Part shown: in pieces, positions 12,251 through 22,689 of the stretch
Numbering within the stretch: position 1 is the first letter of the stretch
Layout: the number at the start of each line of letters is the position of its first letter
Assembly: GCA_030847615.1 (NCBI GenBank)
Contig: JAUMIR010000003.1
Coordinates: 22,883,001 to 22,947,000 of the forward strand
Source: Gambelia wislizenii
Taxonomy: Eukaryota > Chordata > Lepidosauria > Squamata > Crotaphytidae
Length of the DNA stretch: 64,000 bases
Direction: 5' to 3'
Program-made: the position numbers and the translations under genes
The notes under the pieces: model-generated
The model's input: the letters and a program-made list of their open reading frames with translations, nothing else
The model's database searches: none
Told to the model about the DNA's origin: nothing

Positions 12251-12398
12251 CCACCCCTGCCATCATGGGCTGGGGAAGAGGGCATTTAAGGCCATTTTAA
12301 GCCACTTTCTTGCTTTTTAAGAAGGATAAATAAAATATTTTTTTTGTTCAAATGAACTGAAAAGAAATGGTTATGTAATGAGTAACATAATATTGTTT

Positions 12399-12423
12399 TG
12401 CCGCCGCTGCCGCCGCTGCCCCT
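12399..12423. repeat. GCC-rich triplet run
   Basis: A short run of imperfect GCC/GCT triplets in otherwise AT-rich DNA. Confidence 0.7.
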
Positions 12424-12589
12424 ACCACCAGACACTGATGGGAACAAATTACTTTGGGGGAATTGAAGCAAGTTAAGATAATGAATTTATTTTTTAAAGT
12501 AATTTAATGAATCTGCTCATGGAAGTCTGAGCCAGAGCTTCAATAACCTGGGCATGGAGTGTTTAAGATCTGCTCAAAGAAGCAGCCAC

Positions 12590-12735
12590 CCAAACTCAGA
12601 GCTTGGAAAGGTTACTTTTCTGGAATACAGTCCCACAATCCTCTAGCCATGTTCAAAATTTTCCAGAAAAGTTAACTTTGTACAAAAGTTATATTTTTGG
12701 ACTTATAAACCCCAGAATCCCATATCCAACAATCC
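12590..12735. repeat. Dispersed 'aacttttccaagctc' repeat
   Basis: Contains 'ggttacttttctggaatac', 'cccacaatcctctagcca' and 'ccccagaatcc'. It matches an unclassified family seen again at 13275, 17425, 27690, 42990 and 46640, each joining a 'cagaatcccccagcc'-type motif to 'agtaacttttccaagct'. Confidence 0.5.
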
Positions 12736-13274
12736 TAAAAAGTAACTGTTTCAGGTCAAATAAAAATACATGTTGAGACATGCAAATATAACAATACTTG
12801 GACAACACTCTCTGCATATAATTTTTACAAACAAACTCCCCAGTGTAGTTAAAGACCAAACATAACAAAAGTCACCCATCCAGGGATTATTTTGTGAGCC
12901 AGAATATTATAATGCATCCCAGACTCTCAGCTCAGCTGATGCCCACCTAGCTCATTGACAGTGCCATGAGAATAACAAACAATAAAACTCTCAAAGACAG
13001 CAATTGCAGAATGGTTCACATAAAAGTAGTAAATTTAGCTACTCTTGGATGACAGCTGCATGCAGATTTAGTACTGAATTAACATGAAATGAAAATTTCA
13101 AGACATTGTGAGGGAAGTTATTTACACAACTCTCATTAACAATAAAGGCAGGGTTTTTTTTTAAAAAAAAAGAATTCTTGCTTACTTAGCTGAAAATATC
13201 TGCTAGCTTGTTGCTGAAGTATTGATTTGAGTAAGGAAGTAAAAAAGATCCATTCTAATTTGTTCATATTTTAT

Positions 13275-13470
13275 GTACATTTGGAGGCGGGGTCCCAGAA
13301 TCTCCCAGACACAATGCCCATGCTGTCATGGGGATTCTGGGAGTTGCAGCCCAAAAAGAAGAGCTTGGTAACATTTTATTTTGACTGCAACTCCCAAAAT
13401 CCCCTAGTCATCATGACCAGCTGTAGGCTAAAACATAACCTTTCCAAGCTTTGTAGAAAGTAACTTTTCT
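13275..13470. repeat. Inverted copy pair of the 'ttctgggagttg' repeat
   Basis: 'gggattctgggagttgcagc' at 13330 and 'gcaactcccaaaatccccta' at 13387 are inverted relatives, ending in 'cctttccaagctttgtagaa'. It looks like a foldback member of the family at 12590. No coding sequence is involved. Confidence 0.55.
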
Positions 13471-13994
13471 AAACTGTAAGCATGCATATGTGTGCATATT
13501 ACATTGTCTTTAAGTAGTCTCTCATCACATTCTTTTCCTGTCACTTAACCTGTAAAGCAAGTTTGAGTAGCATATGAAGTATTACAGTTTGGAGACTTTC
13601 CTCTTGATTTCGTACATCAACTGTCATTTGGATTGAAGGCCTTAGGGTACAATATATAGCAAGCAGCAGTGAGTCTCTTGCCATATTTGAAAAGAAGTCC
13701 CCAGTGTAGCCTTCCTTAAGAAGTACTTCCTGAAATGAAATTCATATCTTAAAGCAGGAACAGCCAACTTCTGTATTCTTCAGGACCACTTAAGAATACA
13801 AGAGCCCTGAAGGATCAGAGCCTATCAAGTCCAATGTTCTGTGTCCACATTGGCCTATGAAAAGCCTACAAGCTGAATATGAACTCAACAGCACCTTCCT
13901 GTGCCTGTTCCCTAGCAACTGGTGTTCATAGACATACTGTTGCTGGTACAGAAGGGAATATATATCCATCACAAGTAGTAGGCATTGATAACCT

Positions 13995-14390
13995 CATAAA
14001 GGGTTATGGAAAGCAAACCCTATGAGGAATGGTTAAGAAGCTTAAATGTGTTTAGTCTGGAGAAGAGGAGCTATAATATGATAAACATCTTTGAATATGG
14101 AAGGGCTGACATCTGGAAGATGGAGCTTCTCCAGATAGCAGAACCAAAACCAATATATTAAAATTTCAAGAAAAGAGATTCCAACTCAACATTATGAAAA
14201 ACTTCCCAAAAGTAAGTCCTGCTGAACAGTGGGATGGACTACCTGGAAGGTGGTAGATTCTCTTTTGTGAGAGATGTTTACAGAGGTTGGATGGTCATCT
14301 GTCAGGTTCACTTTAGCTATGGATTCCTGCACTGACACGGATTGGATGACAAGGCCCTTGGGGTCCCTTCTAACTTTACAATTCAATGTT
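13995..14390 (+). mobile_element. Old CR1 LINE 3' end
   Basis: Order of motifs: 'ccctatgaggaatggttaag', 'tttagtctggagaagagg', a diverged 'gatggtcatctgtcag', then 'cccttctaactttacaattc'. This follows the CR1 3' end, with many substitutions and no terminal repeat array. Confidence 0.75.
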
Positions 14391-14691
14391 TCCTCATGAA
14401 TTTGTCTAATACTTTTTTAAAAATGCAGTTTGGCAGCCATCACTGCATTTTGTGGAGTGTAAACACTCTAGTTTAAGCATGTGCCATGTAGAGAAGTATG
14501 TTTTTTGTCTTGGAAAGCTTGTCTATACTTAAGGAGATAACATGTGATTAATGAATTGTGTTGAATACAACACCCACTTTACAAGCTAGCACCACTAAAA
14601 AAAAGATGGGACAGTTGTTGAAAAGCATTTTGTGCTTTTTCTAACTACAAAGGTGTTTCCCCCCCCAAAAGCAGTGTGTGTTTATATCCCC

Positions 14692-14760
14692 TCAAGTTTC
14701 CTGTTGACTTATGGCAACCCCATGAATTCCAAAAGCTAAAAGGTTAGGGGCTAAAAAATG
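14692..14760 (-). mobile_element. SINE 3' fragment
   Basis: 'cctgttgacttatggcaacc' is the complement of the 'ccataagttgactcag' tail of the tRNA-derived SINE at 47645. Confidence 0.55.
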
Positions 14761-15835
14761 TAGTTCCTCCCTGGAAGATTCCAGTACATCCATGGGGTTT
14801 TTTTCCCAGTGTACACAAGCCCTCACTGCACCTTTGTGGAGCTTAGTGACACACGTACCTCCACACACTTTCTGCCCCCACCAAAAAAAAAAAAAAAAAC
14901 ACCACCAAAATTGACAATGCCTTTGTGTTCACTGGGGTGTGTGAAAATCATTCACTTTTAGTCACATCTGTGTCTTCCCTACCAAGTCACTTCAAAGGAT
15001 ATATATACCTTAGGAAGAGTCAAGTTACAAGCAATGAACTCCCTGATTTATGGCACTTGCCTGTGACCAGATGATATGGGGATTTGAAAGTGAGGAGTGT
15101 CACATATGGCCCTCCATTTTTCCTGGTAAAGGTGGGATGAAAGAAAAGTAATCATATTTATATACTATATTTCAAGTGTCCACAGCACTTTACATGCATT
15201 TTCTCAAGCTCAAACTAGTCTGGCACCACCCTGCCCAGGTCACCTGAATCCATTAAAAAGCCATAGAGATGACATCAAAAGTGTAGACAGATCTTGGGGA
15301 AATTGCCTTTTTGAACTGCACCTCCCAGAATCCTTCAGCCAAGATCTGAGTATCATATAGCATGGCAGAAGAGGAGAGCTGAATACTTTCCCCTAACACA
15401 TGCTTCTGCCTTCAACCTGTTTTGATTTCATGTGTTCTTTCCTCCCATGGAGATTACTTCAAGTCACAGATCTCATTCACATTACCCTAAAGTTGAACAG
15501 CATTGCCATTATTTTGTTTCCATTATGAATTAAACAGTTTTTCTGATGTATAAACCAAGAGGAAAAATGTAAATCTTAACTTTGATTTGTTCAGACAAGC
15601 ATATTTCAAACCATAGTTTACAAAATTAGCTTGATTTGACAAAGTATCATTAAGATTAACCATTGCTCGAAGTTTGGACATTGCAGTATACATACAGCAG
15701 GTAACTGAAAATGGAAGCAGAGAGTTCTGACTTCCCCTTTGCAGCCACACTAGAGGGGGAAGGGAGAGGTGGAACGTGTCTGAGATTAAAGAGCACACAG
15801 GAGCCTGAGGTTTACTATAGTATGTACTTACAACA
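14761..15835. other. No clear feature
   Basis: Poly-A at 14883-14900. A stretch near 15155-15260 has the 'cagcactttacatgcatttt' look of an ancient L2/MIR-type repeat. No gene was found. Confidence 0.4.
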
Positions 15836-16400
15836 TTAATAATGAAGCCAAAAATGTCCTTTATGGGGTGACCTCTGTTCCTCCAGACAGATCTTAAGGA
15901 ACTTTTCTTCTGTTAAATTATTTATTCTGCACCAAAAGTTTACCATACTAACATATATTAATCCAGAAATCTTATCCATACCCAGTTCAGCTCTGATTAC
16001 ATAAGCGGGAGTAGATTTTGAAACCCCTAAAATCATTCACAGAAATCGAGTTTGAATATTTTCAATTTTTGAGAGATCTGCAAAGCCCCACATTTCAGCA
16101 CCAAACCTTAACATTGGTATCACTTTTACTTAAAGATATTTATAATTGGGCATAAAGAACCTGCATATCTATAATTTAGTAATCTATTTAAGGATTGCAA
16201 AGTGGCAACAGATTTCATTTCATTTTTCCTTATTTCTGATGCCCAGGAACCTGTAGATGAAAAGGTAATGCCAAGATAGCAGTAAGATTTTACTTGCTCT
16301 AACTCTTTAGAATCAATAAACCATCTATATGATTTTCTCTTTCTACCAAAGACTATTACTTTAGATTAGTTATTGTTAATGGCCAGGTCATTTTCTATAC
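15836..16400 (-). pseudogene. LINE reverse transcriptase C-terminal remnant
   Basis: The minus-strand translation (in pieces) gives a 'YLGITF'-like segment, then 'RLLNYRY', 'LKCGALQISQKLKIF' and 'AELGMDKISG', followed by 'VNFWCRINNL'. This order (ygaEiWG, iQ..FLr..LG, LE.G, FW.R) is typical of the region after the RT domain in several non-LTR retrotransposons. Frameshifts and stops are frequent, so it is old. I cannot place the clade. Confidence 0.5.
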
Positions 16401-17424
16401 TGTAAGAGCTGAAATGTCTTACCAAATGTGAGGATGTGAGGGCAATCTTGCTGCGACACCTGTTACCCCATTGATCACCAGGGTTGATTTGGCTGATCTG
16501 GCTGTCTAGGTGGGTGTTCCCTTCCTCCCTCACCACTCCATGTGCATCCCTACTGAAGCTACAGGAAGAGGACGACCATCCTAGATAGGAGTGTACTGTT
16601 CTTCGGTCAAGGGTATACGATAGCTGTGCTCCCCTGCTAGAACCTCCAAACAAGCTCAAGGTCTGTCAATGCAAACACAAAGTCCAGCCACAAAGAAATG
16701 GCCAATGCAAAGTGTTTTCACAAGGGCGAGGTTAGATTCACTCTCTTGTAGCAGCCCATGCTGTGCTTTAAATATGATATCCTATGCTTGTTTGGTGGGA
16801 TTTGGTCATGAAGCCCTCCTGGCTCTTCTGTTCTGCTACAGGGTGAGGCAGCTGTCTCAGACAACACATCTGATATATCATGACAGGTCAACAAAGTGTT
16901 ATTTATTTATTTATTGCTATTGTGTTTTTACTGCCAGGAATAAGGGGGGATGCTTGTGTAATTTGGGGGATGGAGGTCATCTACCAAAAAACCTTTGGTG
17001 ACTTTTACATGCTGTGCAATGTGAACTGAGCTTATTGAGTTAACACCAATTTTTTCTCCATCTTAGGCAGCAATGTCTTGAGCAGGCAATTACAACAAAC
17101 CAGCCAGTGCTGTATTTTATTATTTTTGTTCCTTGTTGTTCTTGTTCTGGTTATTCCCATATTGCAAACAGGAACATGCTTAGGGGGAGAGGGAAACCTT
17201 CCGGCTTGGGGTTATTTGTTCCGGCTCTGTGCTAGTACCTTCCAATCTAGGGCATTTTTTAGTCAATGGAACATCACCAGTAAAATGCAGGGATAAAGTT
17301 GTCCTCATTTGCCATTTCTGAATATAAAAGGATGACTGAAGTAACCTTTTAGTTGTTTCTTTTGCAAGCTTACTATGCAGGAAGCTTTTAAGGGGAGAGG
17401 CATAAGCATTTAATTGCACAGAAA
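16401..17424. other. No recognised feature
   Basis: Non-coding sequence. Open frames at 16366-16659 and 16669-17001 show no domain or splice context. Confidence 0.4.
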
Positions 17425-17515
17425 TGCTCAGAGCTTGGAAAAGCTGCTTGGGGTTGGGAGGGGCTAACTACTGCCAGAATTTTCTAGCTGAGGGATTCTG
17501 GGAGCTGTAGTCTGA

Positions 17516-17559
<44 letters not shown>

Positions 17560-17580
17560 AGTAAGTTTTCCAAGTTCTGG
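17425..17580. repeat. 'Ccaagctc' dispersed repeat with (AAAG)n
   Basis: 'gagggattctgggagctgta' is followed by an (AAAG)n run at 17517-17560 and then 'agttttccaagttctgg'. The microsatellite sits in the centre of the unclassified repeat seen at 12590 and 13275. Confidence 0.6.
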
Positions 17581-17787
17581 AAATGCTTGCATTCCATCTG
17601 TTGTAATGTCAATAGATGATCATGTGTTTGTCACAGTTATGCAGTTGGCCCTCGATATCCATGAATTTGGCATCCACAGATTCTACCATCCATGGCTGGA
17701 AAATATTCCACAAAAAGTAAATTCCAAGAAGCAAACCTTGATTTTGCCATTTTAGGTAAGGGACAAGATTTTACTATGCCATTATAT

Positions 17788-17788
<1 letters not shown>

Positions 17789-17848
<60 letters not shown>
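17789..17848. repeat. (CT)n microsatellite, expanded LINE tail
   Basis: About 29 CT units, directly adjoining the LINE 3' end at 17841-18000. The sister copy ends in (GA)n at 6629-6642, so this is probably the elongated terminal repeat of that LINE. Confidence 0.9.
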
Positions 17849-17850
<2 letters not shown>

Positions 17851-18000
17851 CTTTTCTTCTCAAACGAAGATTCAGGAAGGACTCATCCCGCGCTTTCTGC
17901 AAGCACGCTGATGACTAAAAAGGCCAATTTGAGATAGACAAGTCCGGTTGCAGAAAGCACAGCAGAAGGTTTCCTTGGGTGATGTTTCCGGGTTGTGATT
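17841..18000 (-). mobile_element. LINE 3' end with C2HC finger
   Basis: The minus strand encodes 'NHNPETSPKETFCCAFCNRT' and then 'CLSQIGLFSHQRAC', followed by 'RKRGMSPS' and a stop. The finger is C-x2-C-x12-H-x3-C. This copy of the finger is uninterrupted, unlike the one at 6.5 kb. It is heavily 5'-truncated (about 160 bp). The same family is seen at 4757-6642 and 24643-25085. Confidence 0.75.
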
Positions 18001-18078
18001 AGGACTTGAACATCCATAGATTTTGGCATCCACAGGGGGTCCTGGAACCAAAACCCAGCAGATACCAAGAGCCCACTG

Positions 18079-18420
18079 TAGAATCATAGAAAATTGAGTC
18101 CAGTCCCCTATTTAATGAAGGAACACCAGCTAGAACATCCACAGCAAGTAGTTGTCCAGCCTCTTTTTGAAGACATCCAGAGAAAGAGACTGCCTTTCTA
18201 GCTAATTGGTTTCATTGTTCAACTGCTCTTACCACCAAGAAGTTCCTTCTAAAGTTCAATTGAAATCTACCCTTCTGTAACTTAGCCCCATTAGACCTGG
18301 CCGTACCCTCTGGGGCAGCAGAGAACAAATCTGTACTCTCCTCTTTGTGGCATCTCTTTAAATATTTAAAGATATCATATGCAATCATTTCACCCCTCAG
18401 ACTTCTTAGTCTTTTTCTGA
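18079..18420 (-). mobile_element. Old CR1 LINE fragment
   Basis: Starts with 'gaatcatagaa', the complement of the CR1 terminus. It continues with 'gtccagtcccctatttaatg', 'gcagcagagaacaaatct' and 'ctttaaatatttaaagat', which are CR1 3' ORF2 blocks on the minus strand. Confidence 0.75.
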
Positions 18421-18519
18421 AAGCAGGAAGTTTCCTTTAAGTAGCTTTGGAAAGAATGATTTTCCAGCTTATTTTGCTTTTGTGATTATTATTCACAAAT
18501 CATGACCACACCAAACATG

Positions 18520-18690
18520 TGGGGAGCTGTAGGTTTGGTTGCAAGTACTGCAGTGTTGCCTTCCTCTTAAAGCTGAAAGAGTGTAATTTGCTCAAGATCA
18601 CCCAGTGGGTTTCCATGGCTGAGCAGGGATTTGAACCCTGGTCTTCCAAATTCCTTGTCCAACACTCAATCTACTGAGTTTTCTGCCATC
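18520..18690 (-). mobile_element. tRNA-derived SINE, 5' part
   Basis: 'gggatttgaaccctggtctt' is the complement of a B box (GGTTCAAATCC). It is flanked by 'cacccagtgggtttccatgg', as in the SINE at 47645. Confidence 0.65.
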
Positions 18691-18699
18691 AAGGCTCTA

Positions 18700-19570
18700 A
18701 GCTCCATCCTATTCATTTTATCACAACCAACGCCCTAGTAAACCATGAGGTTTGCTTGGCTCCACTCTGTGGGAGAGGATACTTAGGAATGATTGTGTCC
18801 ACCACTATCCTGGCCATTTCCTTATTCCAGAGATCAGCTAGGGCTTTGACAGGATCACCTGCCAAGGCAACAAGAAAATCCACAAAAACCATCAGGAAAC
18901 CATCCAGATCCATGAGCCTCCTATGATGGACCATTTTAACTTCCCACCACCACCCTGCACAGGCTCCAAGTCCCATTGAGTCTAAATCCCACAAAGTGGT
19001 GATCTGCCCATGATACCAGGACTATGGAAAGTTCCTCCACATCACAAATCACTGCCCGGCATAGAAAGCTAGGTCCAGAGTGCGTCCTCTTAATGGGTGG
19101 TACTAGATATTATTTGGAGCCAATCCATGGACTTTTTCAAATGATCCTTGCAGTACAAGGATCGAGCAGGAGAGCTTCGTAGCTGCAGTGCAGCAGGGGG
19201 TCCATTTTGGACAACGCCATCCCTGTGGCGAAATCGTCCGTGTCTCTTCCATTTAGCATTGGAGTCTGCTGTGCCATATTCAGCCAGATTTTATTCACAG
19301 AGGTTGTCCGTGAATAAAATCTGGCTGAGTATGGCACGGCAGGCTCCAATGCTAAACAGAAGACACATGGATGATTTCGCTGCAGGGACGGCGTTGTCCG
19401 AAATGGACCCCCTGCCGCATTGCAGCTACGAAGCTCTCCCGCTCAATCCTTGCACTACAAGGATCGTCTGAAAATGTCCCATGGCAGTCATAGAGGACAC
19501 AAAGTCCTGAACTGTGCCTGACAGAGCAGTCTCAGTGCTGATGTTGAAATTCCCTAGCTGTCATGAGCTG
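18700..19570 (-). pseudogene. LINE endonuclease/linker remnant split by a hairpin MITE
   Basis: On the minus strand the right part reads an 'LGNFNISTETALSGTVQDFV' endonuclease stretch and then 'SSMTAM'. The left part continues past the hairpin element and reads 'WDLDSMGLG' and 'ALADLWNKEMARIVVDTI'. Removing 19129-19479 and one CAT copy joins the frames at the MTAM site, so the LINE was there before the MITE. L2/Rex-type LINEs have this arrangement; the clade is not certain. Stops in the linker show decay. Confidence 0.6.
19129..19479. mobile_element. Hairpin (foldback) MITE, 3-bp TSD CAT
   Basis: Two inverted arms of 170 nt (19129-19298 and 19310-19479) flank an 11-nt loop. The inner arm 'cagccagattttattcac' pairs with 'gtgaataaaatctggctg'. 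The termini are GGACTTTTTCAAATGATCC and the complement of GGACATTTTCAGACGATCC. CAT flanks both sides (19126-19128 and 19480-19482). The overlapping open frames on both strands are by-products of the palindrome. Confidence 0.85.
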
Positions 19571-19739
19571 TCTTCTTTAAACTCAACAGGCAATAGCTTC
19601 AAGTTTAAAATAGTAAACTTTATTACTAGACAGAGTTTCTACAGAGTTACTAGCTCAAAGTTGTTGCTTAGAATGAGGAACAAAAAGGGTAACGCAGAGA
19701 AATGCAAACTTATTTAAGAATAATTACAAGAAAATATGG

Positions 19740-21464
19740 AAGGGTATAAAAGAAGAACTAGGCAAATGGTCCAAGCTCCAACTCTCTTGGCTAGGAAGAA
19801 TAGCCTCAATAAAAATGTCTGTGCTACACAAACTCTTTTTCAAAACTTACCAATCATAACAAATAACAAATGCTTTGTGGAATGGAACAAAGAAATACTC
19901 AAATTCATATGGGAAGGGAAAAGGGCACGACTGAAAGCAAAATTATTAACAGAAAGGAAAGAAAGAGGAGGATGTGCATTCCCAAACTTATTCTTGTATT
20001 ATCAGGCATGTGCTTTAGCATGGTTGGAAGATTGGGTACAGTTAAGAAACAAAAAAGTGCTCTCTTTAGGAGGCCATGATTTGGTTTTCAGATGGCACGG
20101 TTACATATGGTATAACAAGATAAAAGAGAATAGAGCCTTTGAGAACCATTATGTTAGAAAGGCATTATATAAAGTGTGGGCCAATTTGAAAGCTAGATTT
20201 TATTACAAATTACCATTATGGGTTTCAACACAAGAAGCCTTTTGGGGGATATCAAAAGATTTTGGGGATATCAAAGATAGAACAACAAGAATGGCTAAGT
20301 TATCGGGAATTATTAAGGAAGGAAACCCAAGGTAATATGAAAATCAGATCAAGAGAGATGCTAGAAACTGAGGGACTTAAAATGAATTGGTTTCTCTGGA
20401 CTTTTTCGGACAAGTAAAATGTAGCACAAGCAGCCTCGCCACGTTGCGAGGCTGCAGCGCTGCAGGGCGTCCCTTTCAGAGGACGCCCGTCCCTGCTGGT
20501 ACTGTTGCGGTACCGCAGGGACATTTGAGTGGAAATTGTTGATCATGAGTAAAAATCGGCAAAATATTCCACTCAAATGTCCCTGCGGTACCGCAACAGT
20601 ACCAGCAGGGATGGGCGTCATCCGAAAGGGACGCCCTGCAGTGCTGCAGCCTCGCAACGTGGCGAGGCTGCTTGTGCTGCATTTTACTTGTCCAAAAAAG
20701 TCCTCTATAAGCAAATCCAGGAAAGATATAGCATGGATTTAAGACTGAGGAACTTCCAACCAGAACCAAATGAAATAGATAAGGTGTTATTGGATAATGG
20801 GAAACATCATATAGCAAGATACTATAAGATACTTTTGGATAGAAACTTAGAAAATGAACAGGTAAAGGAGAAAATGATAAGATGGGCCCATGATATAGGT
20901 CATGTTATTGAAATAGACAGGTGGGAAAAATCTTGGGAGGGAACGCAGAAATTTACTCTGTTGCAAAGCATGAAGGAAAACTACGTAAAGATGTTTTTCC
21001 AGTGGTATTGAACACCAGTGAAGCTGGATAGGATGTATAAAATAGGCGAAAGAAGATGCTAGAAATGTGGGGAGGCAGAGGGCACTTTAATACATATTTG
21101 GTGGCATTGTTCAAGGGCGAAATCTTTTTGGAAGAAGATACATATTAAGATAAAGGAAATCTTGGGACGTAACTATCCAATGGAACCAGAAATGTATCTC
21201 CTAAATATGGTAGACAAAATTAAGGGACAAAATGTTGTGGTTAAAAAGAAAATTATATTGTATATGATAACAACTGCCAGGATCTTATATGCCAGCCTCT
21301 GGAAAGAAAAAAGCGTGCCAACTATAGAGGAATGGTTAAGTAAACTATATGACAGCCTAGATATGGATAGACTAACAGCTTCCTTGAAAGGCAGATCATT
21401 GAAAAAAACAGAAGAAGAATGGGAACCAATAAACAAACTTTTTGGAAGATACATTGAACCATGA
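19740..21464 (+). pseudogene. L1 ORF2 C-terminal region, inactivated
   Basis: It encodes the L1 ORF2 stretch after the RT domain: 'WNKEILKFIWEGKRARLKAK', then 'ERGGCAFPNLFLYYQACALA', and near the end 'LIHIWWHC'. The C-terminal Cys motif (C-x2-C-x9-H-x3-C pattern) at about 21057-21110 has a TAG (21060-21062) where a Trp codon is usual, and a TGA stands at 21009-21011. There are frameshifts near 19740 and 19860. Endonuclease and RT core are absent because of 5' truncation. ORF2 would reverse-transcribe L1 RNA; this copy cannot. Confidence 0.85.
20398..20703. mobile_element. Hairpin (foldback) MITE inside L1, TSD TCT
   Basis: Two arms of 137 nt (20398-20534 and 20567-20703) surround a 32-nt loop, and pairing is nearly complete: only two differences in the first 34 positions. 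The termini are GGACTTTTTCGGACAAG and the complement of GGACTTTTTTGGACAAG. TCT lies on both sides (20395-20397, 20704-20706). The arms are CpG- and GC-rich against an AT-rich L1 host. Removing the element restores the L1 frame. Confidence 0.9.
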
Positions 21465-21862
21465 GACAGGAAAGAAGGGGTAGGAAACTTTGATAAGGTT
21501 AGGAATGGGTGGGCAAAAAGGAGAGAAGGTATGGGTATTAGGTTTCATAAGTAAGATTGTAGTGACAACCAGATGAAACAAGTTGAATGTAACAAGCAGG
21601 CAGGAGAGAAAAATACAAGAACAAGGACCACACACAAACGAAGGAGGAAGGGTCACATGGAGGAATATTCTCAAAAACTCTTTTAAAGTTTATTTGACAG
21701 AAATGAAGTAATAATAGATAAAAGAAGCTTCCCTATGTCTAAATTTTTCTCTTTTTTTTCTTTTTTGATTATGTAAAAATTTGTTACAAAGATTGTGATG
21801 TTTTTATAAAGCTGATGGAAAACACGGGATGTAACTAAATAAAAAAAGAATGAGGAACAAAA

Positions 21863-22689
21863 GAAAATACAGAGATATAAACATATTTACAAACAGGCAA
21901 GCCTGGCGTGGCTTTCATTCATTGGTCATTTTGACCCACTATGCAGCCCCTCTGGAACGCTGTACATGCTCAGAGGACCAGGCAGGCTGAAACCAGTAGC
22001 AGAGTAGTGGATATTCACCCAGTCACTTGCCAGCATGTTCCCATCAATAAGAGGCTTAGAGACACATAGAATAAACTATCTACGATTTATTTAAGCAATA
22101 AAAGCAACTATATACAGACTACATGCTCTCATCTCTGACAGGGTGCAGAACAGCAGCCTCTGTCTCTCAGAGACCAGAACAGAACATATAACTTCAGTAT
22201 TACAGTAAGCAGGATTACAGGCAGGAACACTTCCTCCCTTCCCATGCTGACAAAACACAGCTCTTAGCTCATGGTTACATCAGCTCACCCTTGAGACCTA
22301 TCTGTCTGGCTTCAAAGTCAGACAGACTTCTGTTTACAGTATGAATTTTACAGGCCTGCTCAGGACTTCACAGCCTATTAGCCTGACACTTTTACAATTC
22401 TTTTCTCACCCATTACCCTCACACACACCTTTGTTATTCTGAATTCTTACCATTTGGATCTCCACATAATGTCACCTATTTCCGGCCATGCCAGGCACTC
22501 ACTCTTTACCATCACAAAGGGAGGCAGTGTAAGCCCAATTCCCACATAGCAAATGACAGGAACGTGAACTGTTCCTGATATCTGGCTCCCACAAAGACCT
22601 TCTCCCCTCCCCTGCTGGTGCTGGCTTAAGCAAGCTAAAATGAAACACGGGTTTTTGGTAAATCCAATTCCACTGTTACTGTGTTCACC
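21863..22689. other. Unassigned sequence beside Gypsy remnant
   Basis: No gene. A 22040-22400 stretch rich in 'cagacagact'- and 'ctgacac'-like words could be the LTR side of the Gypsy element that follows, but I see no matching second LTR. Confidence 0.3.

Larger units (their letters stand above)
17642..18078. mobile_element. Mariner/Tigger-like MITE with nested LINE tail
   Basis: The left end is 'cagttggccctcgatatcc' and the right end is the complement-like 'gataccaagagcccactg', followed by TA. The halves share 'atccatgaatttggcatcca' and 'catccatagattttggcatc'. A LINE 3' end with its (CT)n tail is inserted at about 17789-18000. The family type is inferred from the TIR and the TA-rich flank; the left TA is not exact. 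Confidence 0.6.
19686..21846 (+). mobile_element. 5'-truncated L1 LINE with 16-bp TSD
   Basis: The copy spans the C-terminal third of ORF2, a 3' UTR and a short poly-A tail. It is bracketed by AGAATGAGGAACAAAA at 19670-19685 and again at 21847-21862, a perfect 16-bp target duplication. Target-primed reverse transcription by L1 gives this pattern: 5' truncation, A-rich end and long duplication. A hairpin MITE (20398-20703) was inserted later. Confidence 0.9.

Noticed and set aside
12399..12423. CpG island or promoter
   Set aside because: Only about 25 bp of GCC/GCT triplets, with no CpG-rich surroundings.
19736..20335. 199-codon frame as a host gene
   Set aside because: It reads as L1 ORF2 C-terminal sequence and sits within target duplications.
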